Origin: Fremontodendron californicum
Lineage: Eukaryota > Streptophyta > Magnoliopsida > Malvales > Malvaceae
Direction: 5' to 3'
DNA: 64,000 nucleotides
NCBI GenBank assembly: GCA_030761205.1
Contig: JAULJL010000048.1
Location: 7,121,501-7,185,500 of the forward strand
The position numbers and the translations under genes were made by a program. Shown one piece after another: positions 45,222 through 55,446 of the stretch (within the stretch, counting starts at the first letter, position 1; every line of letters begins with the position of its first letter). Under the pieces are notes generated by a model. That model was not told the origin of the DNA. It saw only the letters and a program-made list of their open reading frames with translations, and made no database searches.

Positions 45222-48200
45222 CTGCCATAGATTAAAGATTTTAATGGTGTCAATTTGTTTTTTTTTTCTTTTATTATTATTATTATAAAAGAGGTCGCAG
45301 CATGGGATAAAAGAAGATGTTTCAGATGTTGAAATTCGAATTATAAATTTGTTAGATGCCACTTTTTAAAGATAATTGTATGAACCAATTGGATTAAACT
45401 CCGGGTTCGATTGTCAATTTAGTCTCTCACATTCACAATTCTGATTGTTAGACGGGTAAATTTAATTCATGGTCTCTAACCTTTTATTTATAAATAAATT
45501 TTTTTTAATATTTTAATATAAATATATATATATATAGATTAATATAACAATAATTTTTTAATATTTTAATAATTTATAAATACTAAAATAGGCTTACCGG
45601 CAGGTTCGGACCCAATCCAAAACGAACTTAGACAAGGGGAAAAAAATTTCTGAACTGCCAACCAGCCCATTAATATATCTAAATATGACGCTACAACATG
45701 AACATAACATCAGTGTTAACAAAATCATTTGACAAAAGCATTAAAATGGAACCATTTTAAAAGATTAAAAACTCAAATGAAATAATTCAAAAATAATAAT
45801 AATTCAAAAATTAGAACTAAAGTGAAATCTAAACTTGTTCATGGTTCGGGTCGGGTCAGGACGCAGCTCGATTTTTTTTTTCTTTAGTCAATTAAGCTCA
45901 GGTCGAGCCGATTCGAAAATTCATTTTACTTCTCACATAATATTAAAAAATTATTTTTATACTAATATTTATATATTTTACAATTAAATTTAAATAACAA
46001 AATATTTTTTTATTTAATGAATAATAATTCGAGTCGGGCCGATCTAAATTACTAAAATCTTTATCCGATCCAATCCAATTCAGACAGAATTTGTCTCGCC
46101 CGACCTTTGAACAGATTTAATCGAAATAAAAGGTTATAGACTATGAATGTAATTTAGGATCATTGTTAGACTTACAGTTTTCATCTTGCGAAGCATGACA
46201 GCATCCGGTAATTCACCTCCACAAATTTCAAGAATCTCTGCACGAACTTTGTGTTGCCAATCTGGATATAGGGCTAACAGCATCAAGGTCCATGCTGCCG
46301 ACACTGCAGTTGTCTCATAGCCAGCGAAGTATATGTTCTTGCAATTGTCGATTACGAACCTATTTGTTTCTTGCCCTAAATCACTTCTTTCTGCACTTTC
46401 AATGATAATTTGTAAGAGGTCTTTCTCCGAATCTGATGTTGCTTCCTTTCTTTCCTTTACCACCTTTAACACTAAAGCTCGGAATTCCTTCTCCAATCTC
46501 CAGATTTTCCTATTGCTTTTGGTTGGAAGATATCTGAAAATTTTGAATTCGATGATTTCTATTTATTGACATGTTCGCTAGCTGAACTTGTCGATTAAAT
46601 TGTTTAAACTAGGGATTTAAATAACAGTCGCAACGTGATGTTACGATCGCTATTTTGAAGTTTTCACTCTCCCTGTCATCGATATTTACCGTAATTGGAG
46701 TGTGAATGATTAGCGGTCCGTGGTGATTAAACTCACGACTGTGAATTACATATATGTTGATTCAATTTACAACTTGTGAACATATATTTTTTTCTTTTAT
46801 GAATAAAATATCATAGAGAGTGCTATAAATTATTCTTAAAATCATTAATTTTTCTTTTTATGATTATAACTTAATTACTATGTTTTACATTAAGTTATTA
46901 GATTTCTGTAAAAGATCAAACCTTATTCCTGGTATCCATTGAAGCAAGAGAATTTTAGCCAAAATTTCTTGTAGAGCTCTAAGCTTAAAGAAAATTTGTT
47001 TGCCTTGTGCATAATTGCTTCCAAAACAAGCTCTTAAGATAACATCTCCAGCAAAGCTTCTTGTATAATCATCAATCTTTAACTCTGCAACTCCTCTTCC
47101 ACTGTCAATCTTATCATTCAATGAGTTTACAACCATAAATGCTGACTCCTCCATTAATGTCATCATACCCTATACACCATTTCAATCATAGATGCAATAA
47201 ATTGCCACATCATTTATCAATAAATTTTAAAATTTTAAAATGCTTAAAAATAAATATTTTTTAATTTTAAATATTTAATTTAATATTCTATGATATTTAA
47301 TTTAAAGGGTCTTTAAATTTTAATGTTATTCATTAATAAGGTGAGGATTTGAAATGCACTGATAATGTATAACATTTATATATTGTTAAAGTCAACAACT
47401 CCTCTAGAATTCTCTCATCTAGAATTCTCTCCAAATTTTATTATTTCTCTAGGTTTTTTTCTAAAATTTTCTTAAGTCTTCTTTCTAGAGTTCTCTCTAG
47501 ATTTTTTATTGTTCTTTCTCTAGAATATTAAACCAACACACTAGAACATTCTAGGTTGGTTTAGTAACCAACATAGAAAGCTATAAATAGGGTGAGATGT
47601 AAGTTGTTAGTGTAGTGAAATAAGAAGAGAGGTGAGTAGAGAGAAAAAGGAAGAAAAAGATATGAGTGAAAGAGTGAAGTTGTGAGTGCATATTAAAAGA
47701 GTGTGTCTAGTGTATATTTGGTCTTTTCTCATATTAATAAAAGAGTTGTTTTTCGAAAGTTACTGTAGCATCCCGAGATAAAGTTACTGTAGCAAATCGG
47801 TACTGTAGCACAAAACTACAATCGGTATCGAAGGTCAAAAATCAACAAAGTGGTATCAGAGCTAGACGGTCAGGGACCGGAGTACGCATATCGGAGAAAG
47901 ACAGTCTGGGACTGTGAAGATTATTGGTCTGGGACCAAGACGATCGAGGATCGTAGTTCGTGGAGACGTGGAAATTCTGCCGGTACACGGTCAGGGACTG
48001 TGAAATTAAGTGAACGAGAATCAAATTTGAGGTAAGTGCAGGGCACTCTCAAGACACTATGGAAGATATTTCTAATTCCGCTAGCAACATTGAGAAGCTC
48101 AATGAAAACAATTACAATACGTGGAGCATCCGGATGCAATATTACATGCTCGGGCAAGATTTATGGGATATTGTTAACGGTGAAGCTTCAACACCACCAA

Positions 48201-51200
48201 CTGATGCCGAAGAACTAAGAAAATGGAAGATCAAAGCCGGTAAGGCCATGTACGTGTTATCAGTCACTGTTGATGATGGTTTATTACAACGCATCAAGGA
48301 TGCAAAGACACCGAAGGAAGCCTGGGACACACTCACAATGCTGTTCGCGAGGAAAAATGATGCTAGGCTCCAACAATTGGAGAATGAACTCCTGTCAATC
48401 TCGCAGCAAAATATGTCGGTAAGCGAATATTTCTCTAAAGTTAAAACTCTTTGTGATGAAATTTCAAAATTAGATCCAGAAAATGCCATTACCGAAACGA
48501 GGATGAGAAGAATTATCATCCATGGCTTGCGACCTGAATACAACGGGATTGTTACTGCAACCCGTGGTTGGAGCAAAGAACCAACTTTAACTGAGTTGGA
48601 AAATATCCTAGCCAATCAAGAGACTTTAGATAAACAAATGTCTAAAGTCTCGATAAAAGATGACGAGAAAGCACTCTTTAGTAATAAAAGAGGCTTTAAT
48701 AAAAGAAGTAAAGTTGTTACAAAGCCAGGCGTGGAAGAAAATAAATTTCGAAGGCAAGAAACATGGCCAAAGCAAGGGGGAAGGAGCTTTCGGCAAGAAG
48801 GAGCCCAGCATGTTCGAGAAAAAGACAAAAATGAAAATAGGTATCGTCGTCAAAACAATCAGTGTTATAATTGTGGAAAATCTGGTCACTTTGCTCGAGA
48901 CTGTCGGTTTAAGCAAGTCCAAGGCAACGCGGCAACCTCGTCACGAGAAGAGAACAATAGCGAAGAAGAGTGGGATTTTCAAGCATCAATTGCTATTGAA
49001 GAATACGAAGAACTTGCAGCTGCTTGCACCATCGAGTCAGAAGAAGAATGTTCACTCGCATCGGTGAGTAAATTAATCGACTATAATAATGATTGGATAG
49101 TTGATTCTGGATGCTCAAATCACATGACTGGAGATAAGGAGAAGTTGACTAATACCTCAACATACAAAGGAGAACGAGTTGTGGTAACTGCAAATAATTC
49201 AAGGTTACCTATTACTCACATCGGCCAAACAACTATTGTGCCACGATTTAGTCCACACCAAATCGAGCTGCAAAACGTATTCCATGTGCCAGGTATGAAG
49301 AAAAATCTGCTATCGGTTTCACAACTCACTGCCTCAGGAAATTATGTCGTGTTTGGTCCAAATGATGTGAAAGTATATCCAAACTTAAAGCCAACAAGTA
49401 CACCAATAATGGAAGGGAAGCGTCTGGAGTCAGTCTACGTTATGTCCGCTCAGACTGCATATGTGGACAAGACAAGAAAGAATGAAACAACTGACTTGTG
49501 GCATGCAAGGCTTGGGCACGTGAGTTATCTCAAGTTAAAGGTAATGATGAAAAAGTCTATGCTCAAAGGTCTTCCTCAATTAGACATTCAAGAGGACACA
49601 GTATGTGCCGGGTGCCAATATGGGAAAGCTCACCAGCTGCCATACAAGGAGTCAAAGTTTAGAACTAAGGAGCCTCTTCAGCTAATTCACTCAGACGTGT
49701 TCGGGAAGATAAAACAACCTTCTGTCAGTGGCTGCCAATACATGATAACTTTCATTGATGATTTTTCAAGGTACGTCTGGATTGATTTTATGAAAGAAAA
49801 ATCAGAGGCACTTACTAAATTTATAGAGTTCAAAGAAAAGGTGGAAAAAGAAGTAGGCCGAAAGATACAATGCCTACACACAGATAACGGGGGAGAATAC
49901 ACATCCAAGGAGTTTTCAGAATTCTTACAGGAATACAAGATACGCCGATAATTGACATGTCCGAACACTCCACAACAAAATGGAGTTGCCGAGAGAAAGA
50001 ATCGACATTTGGCTGAGATATGTCGAAGCATGTTACATGCGAAGAATGTGCCACCTCGTTTTTGGGCAGAATGCATGAAGATTGCAGCTCACGTGACTAA
50101 TAGGCTTCCACAAGCAAGGCTTGGTTTTATCTCACCCTTTGAAAAACTATGGAACATCAAACCCACGGTGAGTCACTTTCGAGTATTTGGTTGCGTATGT
50201 TATGTATTTGTACCAGATCATCTACGCAGCAAATTCGACAAAAAGGCAATTCGTTGCATATTTGTGGGATATGACGACCAAAGAAAAGGGTGGAGATGTT
50301 GTGATCCAACAAGTGACAGATGCTATGTATCCAGAAATGTTGTGTTCGATGAAGCTTCGTCATGGTGGTCACCACAAGCAGTTCTGTTGCCAGACTCAAA
50401 AGAAATTGAAGAAAAACTTCAAGAAAATATGGAAGAACAAATTGAGCTTGAAAAGACTCAACCAAGTGACGAGTATTCAGAAAAGACCCTTGATGAGGAA
50501 AAGTCATTTCGAGAAAATGAGTTCGATGAAAGAGATTCTCAGCCACTTCTGCGCAGGTCATCACGACAACGCAAACCAAATCTTAAGTATGCTAATGCTG
50601 CTCTAATTGAAGAAATAGAGCCAACAACTTATGAAGAGGCATCTGAGAAATTGGAGTGGAGAAAAGCCATGGAAGAAGAAGTTCAAGCCCTGAAACAAAA
50701 CGAGACATGGGAGTTGGTGCCAAAGCCAAAGAAGATTGAACCCATCTCATGTAAATGGGTTTATAAAATAAAGACTCGACCCGATGGATCGATAGAAAGG
50801 TATAAGGCTCGATTGGTGGCTCGCGAATTCTCTCAAAAGTATGGGGTGGATTATGATGAGACCTTTAGTCCGGTTGCTAAGATTACAACAGTACGAGTAT
50901 TACTTGCCCTTGCAGCAAGCAAATCTTGGAAGTTATGGCAAATGGATGTGAAAAATGCCTTCTTGCACGGAGAGCTAGATCGAGAGATTTATATGGAGCA
51001 GCCCGAAGGATTCACAAGTAAAGTTCATCCGGATTATGTGTGTAAGTTGAAAAAGGCACTCTACGGATTAAAACAAGCACCGAGAGCATGGTACGGTAAA
51101 ATTGCCGAATTCCTAATACAAAGTGGTTACTCAGTTGCAGCAGCAGATTCGAACTTGTTCGTAAAAGAAAAAGGAGGTAAGTTGGCAATAGTCTTGGTTT

Positions 51201-54200
51201 ATGTGGATGATCTAATCATCACCGGAAACAACGAAGAAGAAATCAAACAAACTAGAGGCAATCTCTCAGTACGTTTTCAAATGAAAGAGCTTGGAGAGCT
51301 GAATCACTTTCTCGGGCTAGAAGTAATCCGTACCAAAGAAGGAATATTCTTATGTCAACACAAGTATGCAAAAGATCTTATACACAAATTCAGGATGACT
51401 GATTGCAAGTCGATATCTACGCCTATGGAAGCCAATGCAAGACTCTGTAGTGAAGAAGGCAAAGAATTGGAAGACTCAACAAGTTATAGGCAACTAGTGG
51501 GTAGTCTAATCTACCTTACATTAACAAGACCCGACATTGCATTCGCTGTTGGAGTAGCTAGCCGGTTCATGGAGAAACCAAGGAAACCTCACTTAGATGC
51601 GGTTCGACGAATCTTGATGGAGATCATGATACAAGACGATCAACAACTGGCTACATGTTTAGTCTTGGATCCGGCATAATCTCTTGGTGTAGCAAAAGAC
51701 AACCTACGGTATCATTGTCAACTACAGAAGCAGAATATAGAGCAGCAGCTATGGCAGCACAAGAAAGCACGTGGTTGATACAGCTGTTAAAGGACCTGCA
51801 CCAATCGATTGACTCTCCAGTACAACTCTATTGCGATAATCAGTCAGCAATAAGCTTAGCTGAAAATTCAGTCTTTCATGCCAGAACCAAGCACGTAGAA
51901 ATACATTATCACTTTGTACGTGAAAAAGTACTTCAACGAGATGTTGAACTGAAATACATCAAGACTGAAGAACAAGTAGCTGACTTGTTTACCAAGGGAC
52001 TTAGCGGTGCAAAATTCGAAGAGTTCAGAAGACAACTTGGCATGACTACCAAACCGACATCAAGAGAGTAGTTGTTGAGGGGGAATGTTAAAGTCAACAA
52101 CTCCTCTAGAATTCTCTCATCTAGAATTCTCTCCAAATTTTATTATTTCTCTAGGTTTTTTCTAAAATTTTCTTAAGTCTTCTTTCTAGAGTTCTCTCTA
52201 GATTTTTTATTGTTCTTTCTCTAGAATATTAAACCAATACACTAGAACATTCTAGGTTGGTTTAGTAACCAACATAGAAAGCTATAAATAGGGTGGGATG
52301 TAAGTTGTTAGTGTAGTGAAATAAGAGGAGAGGTGAGTAGAGAGAAAAAGGAAGAAAAAGATATGAGTGAAAGAGTGAAGTTTGAGTGCATATTAAAAGA
52401 GTGTGTCTAGTGTATATTTGGTCTTTTCTCATATTAATAAAAGAGTTGTTTTTCGGAAGTTACTGTAGCATCCCGAGATAAAGTTACTGTAGCAAATCGG
52501 TACTGTAGCACAAAACTACAATCGGTATCGAAGGTCAAAAATCAACATATATAGCATATCTCTAACGACGTTTCACTTAAAAACCCTTTATCTTCCGTTT
52601 ATCCGATAAAACGCCGTTAAATCATATAAAATACTGACGCTTAAAAATAATAAAACCTGCTAAATGTTTATCAAAAGTACATGATCTTTTTTTTACCGCG
52701 AAAGAATTTACCGTCATTTTTAGTAAGAGAAACTCAACATTTTAATCAATAAATTTAGCGGTGTTTATAACCATATCACTTACTCTATCTAATACTTCTT
52801 TCTTTAAGTCCAATGCACTTGCCCACTCCATATCACTTAATCCATTTATTAATGAAAAAACAATATCTTCTTTATATATAGCTTTTATAAGGGGGTCTTT
52901 CTTTTTCAAAGTGAGATAAATAAACTCACACAACATTCTAAACTTAATTAATTGTGTACCTTGACCTTGTCCATGAAGAATTCAGGAGCAAGGATTTTTC
53001 TTTGACGTGCCCAAACTTGACCGCTGGAAGCTATAATGCCTTCGCCAAGCATAGCATCATGATGGTGATGGGAAGGCCTTCCGAAATCGAATGAAGTGCA
53101 TTTGCTCAATTCCTTTAACGCATCCGGATGGTTCATGTGCAATATCTGTAAGTTCCCCAAAGAAATCACAAACGTCGGACCTGTCAAAACTCACCAAATT
53201 AAACTCCAATGAATCGAAAATTCCTTGAGCAAAGGGATTAAAAGTATGAACCCGGAACTTAATCTAGTTGGTTCATGCAGTCACTCTTAAAAGACAGCAT
53301 TCAACAGGTCTGAGGTTCAAATCTTAGCATCTACAACCAATAGCAGATCTAAAAAGGGCAGGCAGGGCCCTCCTTGACTCCTCCAAACTCCTTAAGTTCT
53401 TAACAATTGTCTAACTCAAAAAATAGTAAAAACATATTTTGCCCTCCCAAAAATTTATAATTTGATCCTCTTTTATATATCCAGGCTCCTAACATAAAAT
53501 TCTTCGTTTCGTCCCTGTCTGCAACCCATATGTTGGTTTCGCCCCCAACATAGGTTCTTAACGATTTAGGGCTAGTTTAGCATTTTGTTGAAAAAAGTTT
53601 AGATTATAAAAAGTTTGGGTTGAAAAAAGTGTATTTAAAAAATGTGATAAAAAATATGGTTTAAAAACTTTCAAGTGTTTAGCATTGTCGTGAGGAATTT
53701 AAATGTCAGAAAAATATATGTTTAAAATAATAAAAGTTTAAAGATATGAGGATAATAAAGTCATTTCATTCAAAAGCCAGCTTTCAAATCGCAAAAGTTT
53801 CGTATTTTTGACTTTTTGGTTTAGATTGTCAAATCATGGTTTTAACCACAAAAGCCAAAAAAAAAATTATCCGTTTAGCATTGCGTTTGCGGTGAAACGC
53901 ATTTTTTAACCTCAAAAGCTGAGCCAACAGCAATGTTAAACAGTGCCTTAATCTAGTTGGTTTATACATCTATCCTTAAAAAATGACATCCAACGAATCT
54001 ATGATTCGAATTTCAATATCTGTAACTCCTTTCCTTATCTCCAACTGTAGCCTTTTTTGTAAAAATTAAAATAATTAAAAAAAAAAGATTAAAAGTGAAT
54101 TCGAGGCTGCATATTAAAATTGAATAATACATACCATATAGTTTTCTCCATTTAACCAAGTAGGGAAATACAGCAGCAGCACAGTTGTGAGTTATAACTT

Positions 54201-54423
54201 GTTCTCCTTGTTGGTGCAACTTTGAGCCCTTCAATCTTGTGCTCATCATTTCCCACATATTTCCAAGCAACAGGGAAGGTGGAGGACCCTTTATTCCTTG
54301 CTTTTCAAGCTTGGACCGAAGCCTTTTAGGCTTCAATATTAGAGCATCGAATAGGCGTGCAAGCAAGCTAAAGCTTACGAGCAACAAAATGCTAAGCAAG
54401 ATCCTAATAAGCAGCTGCTCCAT
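44787..54423 (-). CDS. Cytochrome P450, CYP714 family, five exons, 516 aa
   Basis: A heme-thiolate monooxygenase anchored in the ER membrane. The five exons join in frame (289, 221, 248, 358 and 435 bp) to 516 codons plus TAG, the usual P450 length, and every intron is GT-AG. Visible landmarks are: hydrophobic N-terminal anchor (about residues 4-25); proline hinge KGPPPS (45-50); oxygen-binding I-helix AGYETT (323-328); K-helix ExxR as ESLR (379-382); PERF (435-437 region, IPERF); and heme loop FGAGPHTCLG with Cys461. The HSPFMNLVVEPEYGIDLLVRR tail and exon layout fit CYP714, whose known members oxidise gibberellins or, in some subfamilies, triterpenoids. The substrate here is unknown. The conserved Arg of the heme loop is His458 (CAT, one transition from CGT). 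His occurs there in many bacterial P450s, so activity is not excluded. Intron 2 carries a 5.2-kb copia insertion in antisense. Confidence 0.9.
45829..46119. mobile_element. hAT-like MITE inside CYP714 intron 4
   Basis: The left arm cttgttcatggttcgggtcgg and the right arm cgcccgacctttgaacagattta are inverted copies with an AT-rich core (ataatattaaaaaattattt). The flanks agtgaaat and atcgaaat match at 6 of 8. It takes up about 30% of the 954-bp intron. Confidence 0.5.
46176..46533 (-). CDS. CYP714 exon 4 (residues 253-372)
   Basis: Acceptor ttttcag; the first base completes an Arg codon begun in exon 3, then YLPTKSNRKIW. It carries the I-helix FAGYETTAVSAAW and ends RKMKT before donor gtaagt. 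Confidence 0.92.
46922..47169 (-). CDS. CYP714 exon 3 (residues 171-252)
   Basis: It begins after acceptor gtatag with GMMTLMEES, which continues FFMDKVK of exon 2 in frame. It contains the C-helix-to-E-helix region with RSFAGDVILRACFGSNY and ends WIPGIR before donor gtttga. The 3' acceptor of intron 2 lies about 210 bp from the copia insertion. Confidence 0.92.
47384..47847 (+). repeat. 5' LTR of the intronic copia element
   Basis: TGTTAAAGTCAACAACTC ... AAAATCAACA. Tandem ctagaattctctc words occupy U3. A TATA box gctataaataggg lies at about 47,580 and an aataaaag polyadenylation-type signal at about 47,738. An R/U5-like ttactgtagcatcccgagat repeat precedes the end. Confidence 0.95.
47851..47862 (+). 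other. Primer-binding site
   Basis: TGGTATCAGAGC, three bases after the 5' LTR, is the standard initiator-methionine tRNA complement used to prime minus-strand DNA synthesis in plant copia elements. Confidence 0.9.
48059..49951 (+). CDS. copia gag-pol, first part: gag, protease, integrase N-terminal half
   Basis: A 630-codon frame from ATG at 48,059. Order: UBN2-type gag (NNYNTWSIRMQYYML; AKTPKEAWDTL); zinc knuckle CYNCGKSGHFARDC (48,863 on); protease DWIVDSGCSNHMTG (about residue 345); the pre-integrase motif LWHARLGHVSYLK; and integrase with the first two catalytic acids in HSDVFG and TDNGGEY. It ends at TAA 49,949-49,951, where relatives have Gln before LTCPNTPQQNG, so a C-to-T change is the likely cause. 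The next codon continues the same frame. Confidence 0.9.
   Translation: MEDISNSASNIEKLNENNYNTWSIRMQYYMLGQDLWDIVNGEASTPPTDAEELRKWKIKAGKAMYVLSVTVDDGLLQRIKDAKTPKEAWDTLTMLFARKNDARLQQLENELLSISQQNMSVSEYFSKVKTLCDEISKLDPENAITETRMRRIIIHGLRPEYNGIVTATRGWSKEPTLTELENILANQETLDKQMSKVSIKDDEKALFSNKRGFNKRSKVVTKPGVEENKFRRQETWPKQGGRSFRQEGAQHVREKDKNENRYRRQNNQCYNCGKSGHFARDCRFKQVQGNAATSSREENNSEEEWDFQASIAIEEYEELAAACTIESEEECSLASVSKLIDYNNDWIVDSGCSNHMTGDKEKLTNTSTYKGERVVVTANNSRLPITHIGQTTIVPRFSPHQIELQNVFHVPGMKKNLLSVSQLTASGNYVVFGPNDVKVYPNLKPTSTPIMEGKRLESVYVMSAQTAYVDKTRKNETTDLWHARLGHVSYLKLKVMMKKSMLKGLPQLDIQEDTVCAGCQYGKAHQLPYKESKFRTKEPLQLIHSDVFGKIKQPSVSGCQYMITFIDDFSRYVWIDFMKEKSEALTKFIEFKEKVEKEVGRKIQCLHTDNGGEYTSKEFSEFLQEYKIRR
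49952..51679 (+). CDS. copia pol, second part: integrase C-terminal half and reverse transcriptase
   Basis: It continues in frame directly after the stop: NTPQQNGVAERKN, with the third integrase catalytic acid (Glu), and the GKKGE-type C-terminal region with the VFGCVCYVFVPDHLRSKFD motif. Reverse transcriptase follows, with YKARLVAREFSQKYGVDYDE, WQMDVKNAFLHG and the catalytic YVDDLIITG (51,199 on). The frame is authentic to about 51,613 (AVRRIL). The last 20 or so codons are out-of-frame sequence after a deletion. It has no start codon of its own, so expression would need readthrough of TAA. Confidence 0.88.
   Translation: MTCPNTPQQNGVAERKNRHLAEICRSMLHAKNVPPRFWAECMKIAAHVTNRLPQARLGFISPFEKLWNIKPTVSHFRVFGCVCYVFVPDHLRSKFDKKAIRCIFVGYDDQRKGWRCCDPTSDRCYVSRNVVFDEASSWWSPQAVLLPDSKEIEEKLQENMEEQIELEKTQPSDEYSEKTLDEEKSFRENEFDERDSQPLLRRSSRQRKPNLKYANAALIEEIEPTTYEEASEKLEWRKAMEEEVQALKQNETWELVPKPKKIEPISCKWVYKIKTRPDGSIERYKARLVAREFSQKYGVDYDETFSPVAKITTVRVLLALAASKSWKLWQMDVKNAFLHGELDREIYMEQPEGFTSKVHPDYVCKLKKALYGLKQAPRAWYGKIAEFLIQSGYSVAAADSNLFVKEKGGKLAIVLVYVDDLIITGNNEEEIKQTRGNLSVRFQMKELGELNHFLGLEVIRTKEGIFLCQHKYAKDLIHKFRMTDCKSISTPMEANARLCSEEGKELEDSTSYRQLVGSLIYLTLTRPDIAFAVGVASRFMEKPRKPHLDAVRRILMEIMIQDDQQLATCLVLDPA
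51617..52071 (+). pseudogene. copia RNase H, N-terminally deleted and frameshifted
   Basis: It resumes in another frame at GDHDTRRSTTGYMFSL and continues SGIISWCSKRQPTVSLSTTEAEYRAAA, LYCDNQSAISLAEN and ADLFTKGL, to TAG at 52,069-52,071. Compared with relatives about 30 codons between RRIL and GDHDTRR are missing, including the strand with the first catalytic Asp. RNase H should be inactive. Confidence 0.85.
52073..52085 (+). other. Polypurine tract
   Basis: A ttgagggggaa purine run lies immediately before the 3' LTR. It is the usual primer for plus-strand synthesis. Confidence 0.8.
52086..52547 (+). repeat. 3' LTR of the intronic copia element
   Basis: It aligns end to end with 47,384-47,847. 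The differences I count are one T lost from a T-run, c/t, a/g, a/g, one lost G and a/g. Confidence 0.95.
52960..53180 (-). CDS. CYP714 exon 2 (residues 97-170)
   Basis: Acceptor ttttgacag; the first two bases complete the Gly codon of YG, then PTFVISLGNLQILHM. It contains the B-B' region and the C-helix WARQRKILAPEFFMDKVK with its heme-propionate-binding Trp and Arg. The donor is gtacac. Confidence 0.92.
53258..53345 (+). repeat. SINE-like remnant in CYP714 intron 1
   Basis: aatctagttggttcatgcag (box A-like) and ggttcaaatc (box B-like, 53,314-53,323) are spaced as in tRNA-derived SINEs. Two further copies lie at 53,948 and 58,281. Confidence 0.5.
53569..53947. mobile_element. Tourist-type (PIF/Harbinger) MITE in CYP714 intron 1
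   Basis: Ends GGGCTAGTTTAGCATTTTG and, reverse complemented, GGCACTGTTTAACATTGC; flanking TTA on both sides (53,566-53,568; 53,948-53,950). Three-base TTA duplication and GGG/C...GTTTxxCAT ends fit Tourist elements. At 379 bp it occupies some 40% of the 954-bp intron. Confidence 0.7.
53948..54040 (+). repeat. Second SINE-like remnant in CYP714 intron 1
   Basis: ttaatctagttggtttatac and gattcgaatttc correspond to the box A and box B positions of the copy at 53,258. The tail tctgtaactcctttcc parallels tctacaacc there. Confidence 0.45.
54135..54423 (-). CDS. CYP714 exon 1 (residues 1-97)
   Basis: The start ATG at 54,423 is the first in frame after the TATA box and gives a classic signal anchor MEQLLIRILLSILLLVSF, followed by basic residues and KGPPPS. 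The exon ends inside the Gly codon of WRKLYG, before donor gtatgt. The open frame running on to 54,013 is intron. Confidence 0.92.
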
Positions 54424-54480
54424 GAGAATCTTGGCTTTTTAATTAGTGCAAATGTAGGTACTCTCTCTTTTGGTACTTCG

Positions 54481-54490
54481 GTTTATATAG
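54481..54490 (-). promoter_or_regulatory. TATA box of the CYP714 gene
   Basis: CTATATAAAC on the minus strand, about 58 bases before the ATG, places transcription start near 54,450-54,458 with a short 5' leader. A T-rich tract lies just upstream. Confidence 0.6.
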
Positions 54491-55236
54491 ACAAAAAAAA
54501 AAAGAGTATATTTTACTAATTTTGTGTAATTTAAATTGAATGCTCTAATTATCCAAAAAAAAAAAAATTAATGCTTTAGTTAGTTGTTAGGTTTAATAAT
54601 GATGCTGTCGTTAAGTCTCTTTGAGATTTCAAATAAAATATTAGGTTGTGTTTGTAAATTTGGATTTCAAAATAGTTTAAATTGTGTAAAAAAACACATG
54701 TAAAAATAATATTGATGATTATTTTTCAAATCCATGGATTTGTTGGATGCCTATTTAGTGGTGAATTTGAAATACCTATAGCTATTTGTGAATTTGAAAT
54801 TCATGTTTTTATACTTTTCAAATATACAATCATATTGAGTGTTAATTAATTTATACATAATGTATACATTTCATTCTCACAATTTATATAGCAAATGAAA
54901 TCTAAATCCAAATTTTCAAATTCATGTTCTCAAATATAGCATTAAAGATTTCATTTTCCAATTTAGGGAAGGATGAGACAATTAATTTATGAGATGGGGT
55001 ATAATAGTCTGGTTATATTATTAAAAAAAAATTGTTCATTATTGGAACACATCGATCTTCACTGTTCACCACTAATATAATTCTGTTTTTTACAAAGAAA
55101 ACCAAAATTTAGGGAAGTTTATGAAAGAAAATTTGCAAGTATTGAAAATCGAATTTCAATTTTGTGATAATTCATCTCTTAAGAGATATAGGTGAACTAT
55201 TTGAAATAAATCTCGGATTTCTACTCATATATTATG
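54491..55236. other. Upstream region of the P450 gene, no gene seen
   Basis: Near 54,650-54,950, mixed sequence with gaatttgaaat-type inverted words may be an old MITE. I could not assign ends. Confidence 0.35.
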
Positions 55237-55446
55237 TAAATCTGGCAATTCGTGTATTGTGTCGTATTTGGTATAATTGTGTTTAAATAATTATATATTT
55301 ATATAAATTTTGACATCTTAATAATTTCTGTTATATAAATTTTGACACATTCGTATGTTCGTGTTATTTTTCGTATTGTGTTTTATATCATATTTTAATT
55401 ATTTTTTCCGTATCGTGCTCCTGTCGTATCCAAAATTACCAAATCA
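55237..55446. mobile_element. Short CGTGTCG-type hAT-like element
   Basis: Left end TAAATCTGGCAATTCGTG; right end, reverse complemented, TTGATTTGGTAATTTTGG. The arms have gtgtcgtatttgg and cgtatcgtgctcctgtcgta. It appears to be a compact copy of the repeat seen at 9.4, 30, 33.4 and 63.8 kb. The target duplication is unclear. Confidence 0.45.

Larger units (their letters stand above)
47384..52547 (+). mobile_element. Young Ty1/copia retrotransposon inside CYP714 intron 2
   Basis: A 5,164-bp element flanked by an exact 5-bp duplication tatat (47,379-47,383; 52,548-52,552). The two LTRs (464 and 462 bp) differ by only four transitions and two single-base indels, counted by eye, under 1% substitutions. 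A canonical initiator-Met primer site, a purine tract (ttgagggggaa) and gag-pol are present. Coding is nonetheless broken by one nonsense codon in integrase and a deletion in RNase H. It is in antisense to the host gene and expands intron 2 from about 0.62 to 5.79 kb. Confidence 0.95.

Noticed and set aside
45222..45362. Upstream extension of the last P450 exon to an ATG at 45,362
   Set aside because: A consensus acceptor ctatggcag at 45,222 joins in phase to exon 4, and the extension contains a low-complexity Asn/Lys run with no P450 similarity.
48142..48922. Minus-strand frames opposite the copia gag (and at 49,687-50,579)
   Set aside because: They are antisense shadows of the gag-pol reading frame and have no motif.
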